A stretch of 7,487 nt of DNA from SYOC01 sp050185455 (GTDB lineage Bacteria; Desulfobacterota; Binatia; Bin18), in NCBI GenBank assembly GCA_050185455.1, contig JBFWZL010000332.1:1-7487 (forward strand), read 5' to 3'. Positions 1 through 5,261 of the stretch are shown piece after piece; within the stretch, counting starts at the first letter, position 1, and the number at the start of each line of letters is the position of its first letter. A program made the position numbers and the translations under genes. Below the pieces are notes generated by a model. The model saw only the letters and a list, made by a program, of their open reading frames with translations, did no database searches and had not been told where the DNA came from.

Positions 1-1
1 C

Positions 2-766
2 GCCATGCGTTATTTCCGCGACACCGGCGCGACAACGAAAGCCTTTGCGGAGATTGCCGTCGCGCACCGCTATCATGCGAGTCTGAACCCGAAAGCGATC
101 ATGCGCGCCCCGATCACCATCGAAGACCACCAACGTTCTCGTTGGATATCCAAACCGTTTCGCTTGCTTGACTGTTGTTTGGAGACCGATGTCTCCGCCG
201 CGATGATTATTCCCTCACGTGAGGGTGCGTATGATCTACGGCATCCTCCCGTGTTTATTATGGGCGGCACAGGGCGCACCATGGCGCCGAGTCCGGCATG
301 GAATTATTCACGGCCAGAGATCCACTATGTCGCCGGCAACTATGGACGAAATCGTCTCTTCGGCATGGCGGGTATCAGCCAGAAAGATGTGAACCTGATC
401 TCCTGTTATGATGCGTTTACGTTTACGACGCTCATTCAGCTTGAAGCCTATGGATTCTGCGGCAAAGGTGAAGCGGCGGAGTTCGTCAAAGGTGGGCGGT
501 TACAAATTGATCATGAGCTGCCGTCGAACCTCTCCGGCGGTCATCTATCCGAAGGCTACACGCATGGCATCAGCATGGTGATCGAAAATGTGCGCCAGTT
601 ACGCCATCGCGTGGATGACGCCTGTCCGCGGGCTGCTGAAGGCAAACATACCTACGACCGCAAGGCCGGTTGTCGGCAGGTTAAGAACGCGCGCATCGCC
701 GCCTGCTTGGGGTGGGGAACGGAAGCCACGTCAAGTTCGGTGATTTTGCGGGGGATTTCCGCATAA
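2..766 (+). CDS. Thiolase-fold acyl-CoA enzyme (SCP2/lipid-transfer thiolase family, probably Ltp2-like aldolase), 5' partial
   Basis: This is the C-terminal part of a thiolase-superfamily protein. About 254 residues are present, against roughly 390 for the family, and the frame stays open to the left edge, so the ATG at position 5 is probably internal and the nucleophilic-cysteine region lies outside the window. Numbered from that ATG, the diagnostic segment is SCYDAFT at 133-139, followed by SGGHLSEGYTHG near residue 180. In SCP2-type thiolases these places hold HDCF and GHPLG, whose histidines shape the oxyanion hole and catalysis. Here both are tyrosine (Y135 and Y185). The steroid side-chain aldolase Ltp2 is known to use tyrosines at these positions instead of thiolase chemistry, and it works with a DUF35 partner. 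A DUF35 gene follows 14 bp downstream. A retro-aldol or other C-C cleavage of a CoA thioester is therefore more likely than a plain beta-ketothiolase. The substrate cannot be read from the sequence. A final GWG-containing strand (residues 236-250) closes the fold. Confidence 0.85.
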   Translation, partial: AMRYFRDTGATTKAFAEIAVAHRYHASLNPKAIMRAPITIEDHQRSRWISKPFRLLDCCLETDVSAAMIIPSREGAYDLRHPPVFIMGGTGRTMAPSPAWNYSRPEIHYVAGNYGRNRLFGMAGISQKDVNLISCYDAFTFTTLIQLEAYGFCGKGEAAEFVKGGRLQIDHELPSNLSGGHLSEGYTHGISMVIENVRQLRHRVDDACPRAAEGKHTYDRKAGCRQVKNARIAACLGWGTEATSSSVILRGISA

Positions 767-771
767 GGGAG
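765..771 (+). promoter_or_regulatory. Shine-Dalgarno site for the DUF35 gene, overlapping the thiolase stop codon
   Basis: AAGGGAG at this position shares its first two bases with the TAA stop of the thiolase gene and lies 9 nt before the ATG at 781. It selects 781 over the upstream in-frame ATG at 712, which would add 23 residues lying inside the thiolase coding sequence. The overlap with the stop suggests translational coupling of the two genes. Confidence 0.7.
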
Positions 772-780
772 AAGATTGTC

Positions 781-1251
781 ATGCCTGGAACAATTGATTA
801 CAGCAGAATTACCATCGTTCCTGATTTTGACACTGCCGAGTGGTGGATGGGGACGAAGCAACACAAGTATCTCGTGCGTCAGTGCAAATCCTGTGGCTAC
901 AAATGGTTTCCGCCTTTTCCGGCATGTAGTAAATGCACCTCGATGGACCTCTCGTGGTTCGAAACAGCCGGCAAAGGTGTAATCCACAGCTATGTAGTGG
1001 TGACCCAGCCAATTCTCAGCGCGTTTATCGAGACGGTGCCTTACGTTGTGGGGCTCATTGAACTTGACGATTGTCACGAAGCAGATGGGGCTCTCGTGCG
1101 CGTCGCCGGCGTGTTGATGGATGATGAGGAAGCGGTGGCGATTGGTTTACCGGTTGAAGCAGTGTTCGAGGCAACCAAAGAGCCGAATATTGTCATTCCA
1201 CGCTGGAAGATCAGCGGGACGGCGGAGAATGCCTGGAAGTTTACTGAATAA
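781..1251 (+). CDS. DUF35 Zn-ribbon/OB-fold protein, partner of the upstream thiolase-fold enzyme
   Basis: This 156-residue protein has the DUF35 plan. A short N-terminal helix (residues 16-31, containing the EWW pair) is followed by a rubredoxin-like zinc ribbon with C35-x2-C38 and C49-x2-C52, then an OB-fold of about residues 55-140 (the GKGVIHSYVVV strand, then VGLIELDD). Members of this family bind thiolase-fold enzymes, for example the ChsH2 DUF35 domain with Ltp2 and the DUF35 bridge between archaeal acetoacetyl-CoA thiolase and HMG-CoA synthase. They are needed for stability or CoA-substrate handling and are not themselves known to be catalytic. All four zinc ligands are present, so the protein looks intact. 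It is cytoplasmic, with no signal or membrane segment. It follows the thiolase by 14 bp with a Shine-Dalgarno that overlaps the upstream stop, so the two are almost certainly co-translated. It stands as a separate polypeptide, whereas in ChsH2 the DUF35 domain is fused to a hydratase domain. Confidence 0.88.
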   Translation: MPGTIDYSRITIVPDFDTAEWWMGTKQHKYLVRQCKSCGYKWFPPFPACSKCTSMDLSWFETAGKGVIHSYVVVTQPILSAFIETVPYVVGLIELDDCHEADGALVRVAGVLMDDEEAVAIGLPVEAVFEATKEPNIVIPRWKISGTAENAWKFTE

Positions 1252-1288
1252 AAATTGTTAGGATGCGCTTGTCTGCTGACCTATGAGG

Positions 1289-1301
1289 GTGCGGAGCGCA
1301 C
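1289..1301. terminator. Short GC-rich inverted repeat between convergent genes (weak terminator candidate)
   Basis: GTGCG-gag-CGCAC forms a 5-bp perfect stem with a 3-nt loop in the 64-bp gap between the DUF35 gene (ends 1251) and the minus-strand kinase (ends 1316). The location between converging genes is right for a bidirectional terminator. Neither side carries a clear U-tract, so intrinsic termination is doubtful. Confidence 0.25.
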
Positions 1302-1315
1302 TTACAATCATTTAC

Positions 1316-2515
1316 CTATCCGGCAAGACGGCAAAAACCTGGAGGAATCGCCTCGCCTCGACTCGGAGCGTGATTTCCCGTTGCAAGCGGTAAACGAACG
1401 GAGAAGCAAGTCCCTTGATCAAGCGTGCTGGTCACTTCGACGTGCCCGCCATGCGCCTCGATGAGATTCTTAACGATGTAGAGACCAAGTCCGGCTCCTT
1501 CGTAATGTTGAACCGTCCCCTTCGTATATTTATCGAAAATCTTACCTAATTCTTCCGTGGCAATTCCTGGTCCGGAATCGGAAACCGACACGACCGCTTC
1601 CGTTTTGTTCCAGGTCAAGCCGACCATTATCCGTCCGCCTGTGGGAGTGAACTTGATCGCATTGTGTATCAGATTGGCGAAGACTCGTTCGAGTGCGGAT
1701 TCATCTCCCTCAACAAGGAGCGGCTTCGTTTCTTGCGAGAACGTGAGCGCAACGCTATGCAATTGCGCTTCGCCTGTATATTGGTTGACTATCCATTCTA
1801 GCAATGCACTGATGCGCAGTCGCTGCTTGTACAAAGGGGAAGGTCCCGCCTCGATCTTAGAAGCTTGTAAGTAATTCGACGACAAAGAGTGAATAGTGCG
1901 CGCACTGTTCATAATCTTTTGTAGAGTCTCCGTTGTGACGGGGTTGTTCCCTTCCTTGTCATCCTCCAACAAAAGATGCGTGTACCCTATGATAACGCTG
2001 AGCGGATTTTTGATGTCGTGCGTCAACATGGCGAGAAACTCAGCACGTTGTCGTTCGTGCGCCTTGCGTTCGGAAATATTGCGGTGAATAGATTGGATGC
2101 CGATCGCGACCCCCTTCTTGGTCCGAATCAAGCGCGCGCGAGTTTCGACGGGGATGACTGTGCCATCCCTGCGTGTGATGTCGATCTCGTATGTTCCAGA
2201 ATGCTGTCCGTCTGCTTTCATTCGCTCGACTAATCCTTCGACGAAAGCGCGCGAGGATGAAGTGAGAAATTCATTATAGTTTTGTCCTATTGCTTTTTCC
2301 CGGGTATAGCCGGTGAGCACCTCAGCGCTGTGATTGAGATCAAGAATGACGCCATCCAAGCTGCGAATCAGAATAGCGTCATTGGCGTTTTCGAATAGAT
2401 CGCGATAGAGTTCTTCATTGTATTGTACGTCTGTCCAGGAAGTACTGTTCGATTTCACGCCCGCGTCGAGATGTCGAAATTTCGCCACATTCGTTAAATT
2501 TTTGTCGCTATTCAT
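1316..2515 (-). CDS. Soluble PAS-domain sensor histidine kinase (HisKA/HATPase_c)
   Basis: This 399-residue kinase has no membrane segment, so the signal is probably intracellular. The domain order is a variable N-terminal stretch (1-32), one PAS domain (about 34-147, with the DLFENANDAILI opening and the NISERKAHE exit helix), HisKA (about 154-224) with the phospho-acceptor H166 in the LTHDIKNP box, and HATPase_c (about 268-376). The ATP-binding domain has the N box NLIHNAIKFTP (N281, N285), the G1 box DSGPGIA from D313, an F box around F327 and the G2 box GAGLGLYI from G340. All catalytic boxes are intact, so it should be active. A tail of about 22 residues follows the last strand. The start ATG is supported by AAGAGG four bases upstream on the minus strand. 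It converges on the DUF35 gene and diverges from the second kinase gene. No response regulator adjoins it on its own strand, so it is an orphan within this window. HisKA-type kinases usually pair with regulators other than the NarL class. Confidence 0.93.
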   Translation of the reverse strand: MNSDKNLTNVAKFRHLDAGVKSNSTSWTDVQYNEELYRDLFENANDAILIRSLDGVILDLNHSAEVLTGYTREKAIGQNYNEFLTSSSRAFVEGLVERMKADGQHSGTYEIDITRRDGTVIPVETRARLIRTKKGVAIGIQSIHRNISERKAHERQRAEFLAMLTHDIKNPLSVIIGYTHLLLEDDKEGNNPVTTETLQKIMNSARTIHSLSSNYLQASKIEAGPSPLYKQRLRISALLEWIVNQYTGEAQLHSVALTFSQETKPLLVEGDESALERVFANLIHNAIKFTPTGGRIMVGLTWNKTEAVVSVSDSGPGIATEELGKIFDKYTKGTVQHYEGAGLGLYIVKNLIEAHGGHVEVTSTLDQGTCFSVRLPLATGNHAPSRGEAIPPGFCRLAG

Positions 2516-2519
2516 TGGG

Positions 2520-2525
2520 CCTCTT
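2520..2525 (-). promoter_or_regulatory. Shine-Dalgarno of the minus-strand PAS kinase
   Basis: On the minus strand this reads AAGAGG, four bases before the ATG at 2515-2513. It is short and closely spaced but is the only purine-rich site near the start, and it supports the chosen start. Confidence 0.55.
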
Positions 2526-2580
2526 GTATAGAAAGTACCCGGCTTGCCTAATTTTGCCGTCGATAAGCAAGGTGAGTGTC

Positions 2581-2599
2581 AAAAAATTCTCACTACAAC
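2581..2599 (+). repeat. Imperfect direct repeat, copy 1
   Basis: AAAAAATTCTCACTACAAC matches copy 3 at 2667-2685 at 15 of 19 positions. It lies 66-84 bp upstream of the minus-strand kinase start, and its left end overlaps a perfect minus-strand TTGACA. A regulator-binding site is possible. Confidence 0.4.
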
Positions 2600-2617
2600 C
2601 TCTCTAGAGTATGGCGA

Positions 2618-2630
2618 GCAAAATTTGCAC
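2618..2630 (+). repeat. Related motif with short inverted repeat, copy 2
   Basis: GCAAAATTTGCAC contains the odd-length palindrome GCAAA-A-TTTGC and resembles the cores of copies 1 and 3 (A-tract, TT, then CAC). It is more diverged than those two, and calling it a third copy is tentative. Confidence 0.3.
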
Positions 2631-2666
2631 CAAGTGAGAGAGGATTACAATTTCTGTTCTGCAGGG

Positions 2667-2685
2667 CAAAAATTCGCACTGTAAC
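2667..2685 (+). repeat. Imperfect direct repeat, copy 3
   Basis: CAAAAATTCGCACTGTAAC matches copy 1 at 15 of 19 positions, in the same orientation and 86 bp away. The conserved parts are AAAAATTC, CACT and a terminal AAC. Confidence 0.4.
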
Positions 2686-2916
2686 TAGCCCTCGTTCTCT
2701 CCTTTTTTTCTCTTTTCAAGGGGTGTTCTTGGTGTTGTGAACGCTTATTCATCCTTCTTCTGATTTTAGAAATTCGCCTTGCTTGTTAGGGCGTTGTCAG
2801 AGTCTCAAGAAACTAGACATTCGCGCTCTGTTGTTTGTAAATTTTGACGCTATTCTATTTTCGTTCAGGTCGTTGATAGCGGCAGCCAGGGGCATTGTTG
2901 GAGAGGAGAAAAGGAA

Positions 2917-4353
2917 ATGATGTCCAGAGGAAAGCAGGCAAAGAAGGCGTTGCTGAAGGGCGCAAGCTGGGGGCGGTTACTCTTCGATCATGCGCTGGAA
3001 GGAATCTTCCGAAGTACGCCCGACGGGCGCTTTACCATGGTTAATCCCGCCTTCGTACGCATGCTGGGTTACGCCTCAGCGGAGGAAGTCCTTGCGCTCC
3101 GGCTGCCGGACGATCTCTATGTTAATCTGAGTGAGCGAACTCAGCTACGCGATCACTACAAGCCCGCTGGCGTGCTCGACGGCGTCGAGATGCATTGGAA
3201 AAAGAAAGGGGGAGAGCCTCTTGTCGTCCGCCTGTATGCACGAACCTTCTGTGACATGCACGGCGCAGTTGTCGGTTATGAAGGGATGGTGCTTGACATC
3301 ACTGCCCAGAAGCGTGGCGAGGAGGCGCTTCGGGTCAACGAAGAGAAATATAAAACTATCTTTGCGGCCAGCCCGGATTTCATCTACTTGACCGATAGTA
3401 CGGGAAGGCTCTTGGACGCCAACCCTGCATTGCTGGAGTGGCAAGAATTGTCTCTCGAAGACCTGCGGCAACGGCATTTTCTGGATTTTTTTGCCGGCGA
3501 CAATATTGAGGAAGTCATGGAGGAATTTACCGGTTTGCAGCACGGGAGCCTGGTGCGTGGATTAGAAGTCCGGGTGCGGAATACGAGAGGAGAAATCCGA
3601 GTCTTCGAGGTCCATGCGATCCCGATCCCGGACCCGCGGGGAGACGAGGTCATCTTGAGCGTGGCCCGGGATATCACCAGCCGCAAGCAGGTAGAAGAAC
3701 GACTTCAGTTGCTTTCGCGTCAACTCCTGGAGACGCAAGAAACGGAACGGCGACATCTAGCGCGTGAATTGCACGACGAGATCGGGCAAACGTTGACGGT
3801 GCTAAAAATAAATCTGAAAGCGCTAGAGCCAGTTCCCAAACGAGCCACGCCGTATCTGCAAGAGAGCCTCCATCTTGTAGACTCTACTGTACAGCAGATA
3901 CGGAATCTTGCTCTCGATTTACGACCTTCACAACTCGACCATCTCGGTCTGACGGACACCCTCCAGTGGTATGTGGATCGACGAGCGCAACGGACAGGGA
4001 TCGTCATGCACTTTGTCGCGGATCGGCTGCAGCCACGGCCCAGCCCGCCCATTGAAACTGCGTGCTTTCGCGTCGTACAAGAGGCGTTGACCAATATTGC
4101 TCGCCACGCACGGGCGCGGCAGGTATGGATTACTCTGCGACAGCACGACGCTGCTCTAGACCTCTTCGTCCGTGACGACGGAATTGGCTTTGACGTTGAT
4201 GTCGCCCGAGCACAGGCGGTGCACGGAAAAGGATTGGGACTGTTGGGTATGGAGGAGCGCGTACGGCTCGTTGGCGGCCAATTAGACATTGTGACTGCTC
4301 CAGAAAGCGGGACGGAGATTCATGTATGCGTGCCTCTGCGCCACCCCCAGTGA
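2917..4353 (+). CDS. Cytoplasmic PAS-PAS sensor histidine kinase of the NarL-partner (HisKA_3) class
   Basis: This 478-residue kinase lacks membrane segments. PAS domain 1 spans about 18-133 (LFDHALEGIFRSTPDGRF opening, ending MVLDITAQKRGEEAL) and PAS domain 2 about 141-258 (YKTIFAASPDFIYLTD, ending VARDITSRKQVEE). HisKA_3 follows at about 268-336 with the phospho-acceptor H286 in ARELHDEIGQ. HATPase_c is at about 375-475 with N393 in EALTNIARHA, the DDGIGF box at 420-425 and GKGLGL from G437. All motifs for autophosphorylation are present. This class passes phosphate to LuxR/NarL-type regulators, and one is encoded directly downstream, overlapping by 28 bp. Two adjacent ATG codons (2917 and 2920) are both served by AGGAGA at 2904-2909. 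I use the first, and the difference is one methionine. No PAS haem- or flavin-binding motif is obvious, so the ligand is unknown. Confidence 0.95.
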   Translation: MMSRGKQAKKALLKGASWGRLLFDHALEGIFRSTPDGRFTMVNPAFVRMLGYASAEEVLALRLPDDLYVNLSERTQLRDHYKPAGVLDGVEMHWKKKGGEPLVVRLYARTFCDMHGAVVGYEGMVLDITAQKRGEEALRVNEEKYKTIFAASPDFIYLTDSTGRLLDANPALLEWQELSLEDLRQRHFLDFFAGDNIEEVMEEFTGLQHGSLVRGLEVRVRNTRGEIRVFEVHAIPIPDPRGDEVILSVARDITSRKQVEERLQLLSRQLLETQETERRHLARELHDEIGQTLTVLKINLKALEPVPKRATPYLQESLHLVDSTVQQIRNLALDLRPSQLDHLGLTDTLQWYVDRRAQRTGIVMHFVADRLQPRPSPPIETACFRVVQEALTNIARHARARQVWITLRQHDAALDLFVRDDGIGFDVDVARAQAVHGKGLGLLGMEERVRLVGGQLDIVTAPESGTEIHVCVPLRHPQ

Positions 4354-5018
4354 GAAAACCCCGTGTCCTGCTTGCTGATGATCATGCGCTTTTCCGGGCG
4401 GGATTGCATTTGCTGCTGCAGAATGTTGCCAATGTACTCATTGTTGGGGAGGCGAGCGATGGCCGTGAAGTTTTACGCCTTCTCAAAACAGTCCGCCCTG
4501 ATATCGTCATTATGGACTTGGCCATGCCGAGGCTTAATGGGTTGGAGGCGACCGTACGGATGAGGCGGGAATTTCCTCAGACGCGAGTATTGATCCTCTC
4601 CATGTACGCCACCTCCGATTATGTCGTGCAGGCGTTACGCGCCGGGGCGAGGGGGTATCTGCTGAAAGACTCGGCGCCGACCGAGTTGGGGCTTGCAGTC
4701 CAGGCGGTCGCGCGTGGGGAAATGTACCTTAGCGCCGCTGTGTCCGAAACTGTGATCACTGATTATCTGTATCGCCTCAAGAGCGACAGGAAAGAGACGG
4801 ACAGAAACACAGGCGTACTGCTTACCCCTCGTCAACGTGAGCTCTTGCAATTGATTGCCGAAGGGCGAACGAGCAAAGAGATTGCCGCGCTGCTCCAGCT
4901 CAGCACAAATACAATTGAGACCCACCGCCGACGGCTGATGGCGCGCCTTGAGGTGCGTGACATTGCAGGGTTGGTACGTGCTGCCTTCCGCCTGGGTGTA
5001 ATATCACCCGACCGTTAG
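4326..5018 (+). CDS. NarL/LuxR-family response regulator
   Basis: This 230-residue regulator has an N-terminal receiver (about 12-130) with acidic pair D18/D19, phospho-acceptor D64 in VIMDLAMP, S92 as the switch hydroxyl and K114 in YLLKDS. A linker of about 35 residues leads to a LuxR-type helix-turn-helix (about 164-225) with LTPRQRELLQLIAEG and the recognition region NTIETHRRRLMARL. It is the evident phosphate acceptor of the overlapping HisKA_3 kinase. The ATG at 4326 has CGGAG at 4313-4317, an 8-nt spacer, and overlaps the kinase by 28 bp. An alternative in-frame GTG at 4350 would make a 4-base GTGA overlap with the kinase stop and start just before the first receiver strand, but it has no Shine-Dalgarno. 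Either start keeps the whole receiver. Likely targets are its own operon and the downstream exported protein gene, which is inference. Confidence 0.95.
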   Translation: MRASAPPPVRKPRVLLADDHALFRAGLHLLLQNVANVLIVGEASDGREVLRLLKTVRPDIVIMDLAMPRLNGLEATVRMRREFPQTRVLILSMYATSDYVVQALRAGARGYLLKDSAPTELGLAVQAVARGEMYLSAAVSETVITDYLYRLKSDRKETDRNTGVLLTPRQRELLQLIAEGRTSKEIAALLQLSTNTIETHRRRLMARLEVRDIAGLVRAAFRLGVISPDR

Positions 5019-5044
5019 TTCCCCTTCCTTCTTGTTTTTTTCTC

Positions 5045-5143
5045 TTTCCGTGTTACTCCCACCCCCTATCATGGATTTCCGTGACAGTTGCAGGATTTTG
5101 TCCCGGTTTTCCGTGACGGTGTCTAGAGAACTATCCCGGTTTT
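5045..5143 (+). repeat. Cluster of degenerate TTTCCGTG / TCCCGGTTTT repeats
   Basis: TTTCCGTG occurs at 5045-5052, 5076-5083 and 5108-5115, spaced 31 and 32 bp. The last two extend to TTTCCGTGAC(A/G)GT. The element TCCCGGTTTT occurs at 5101-5110 and is repeated at 5134-5143 in the form TCCCGGTTTT, 33 bp away. A further partial echo, CAGGATT..TTG.CC, is at 5091-5104 and 5167-5182. The period is close to three helical turns. The cluster sits between the response regulator and the exported protein gene, so it could be a binding-site array. A decayed transposon end with subterminal repeats is another possibility. Confidence 0.55.
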
Positions 5144-5171
5144 TTGTTGGCGTTGTCATAGATTTTCAGGA

Positions 5172-5200
5172 TTGTTTTGCCCACGCAGTTATCTTAATAA
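5172..5200 (+). promoter_or_regulatory. Weak sigma70-like promoter candidate for the exported protein gene
   Basis: TTGTTT (5172-5177), a 17-bp spacer and TAATAA (5195-5200) give an acceptable spacing but only partial matches to TTGACA/TATAAT. It lies about 60 bp before the start at 5262 and directly after the repeat cluster, which suits an activator-dependent promoter. This is tentative. Confidence 0.25.
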
Positions 5201-5245
5201 GCCAGCCAGATGACCCTTATCTGTTTCTGCTTTGTCTCAATTGTT

Positions 5246-5254
5246 AAAGGAGGG
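5246..5254 (+). promoter_or_regulatory. Strong Shine-Dalgarno for the exported protein
   Basis: AAAGGAGGG lies 7 nt before the ATG at 5262 and contains the full AAGGAGG core. It fixes the start at 5262 in preference to the in-frame TTG at 5232, which has no such site. A basic then hydrophobic signal-like N-terminus begins exactly at 5262. Confidence 0.85.
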
Positions 5255-5261
5255 AAGAGCA

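Larger units (their letters stand above)
2516..2916. other. Divergent intergenic region between two kinase genes
   Basis: These 401 bp separate the divergently transcribed PAS kinase (minus) and PAS-PAS kinase (plus), so both promoters should lie here. The sequence is visibly AT-richer than the flanking genes and has no credible open reading frame. The left half holds three related A-tract/TTC-CAC motifs (see the repeat entries). A pyrimidine-rich run lies at about 2696-2715 and a T-rich stretch at about 2829-2861. I could not find a convincing -35/-10 pair with 16-18 bp spacing for either gene. A perfect TTGACA on the minus strand at 2582-2577 lacks a matching -10. Confidence 0.7.

Noticed and set aside
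712..780. Upstream in-frame extension of the DUF35 protein to an ATG at 712
   Set aside because: The extra 23 residues lie inside the thiolase coding sequence and do not fit the family; the ATG at 781 has a good Shine-Dalgarno.
1255..1464. 69-codon plus-strand open frame after the DUF35 gene
   Set aside because: Most of it is antisense to the well-supported PAS kinase gene and has no recognisable features.
2577..2582. Perfect TTGACA (-35) on the minus strand upstream of the PAS kinase
   Set aside because: No acceptable -10 hexamer lies 16-18 bp downstream, so it is not called as a promoter.
2612..2629. Sigma54-like element TGGC...TTTGC on the plus strand
   Set aside because: The distance between the GG and GC elements is 14 instead of the required 12, the TGGCAC core is incomplete, and it is about 290 bp from the plus-strand gene.
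4994..5009. GGGTG/CACCC inverted repeat at the end of the response regulator gene as a terminator
   Set aside because: The stem is only 5 bp with a 6-nt loop, lies within the coding sequence, and the T run (5034-5041) is about 25 nt further on.
5045..5143. CRISPR array
   Set aside because: The repeats are too short and degenerate, with only three units and no spacer-repeat structure of constant length; no cas gene is nearby.
5032..5247. 71-codon TTG-start open frame between the response regulator and the exported protein
   Set aside because: It runs through the DNA repeat cluster, has no Shine-Dalgarno, and its product is low-complexity echoing of the DNA repeats.
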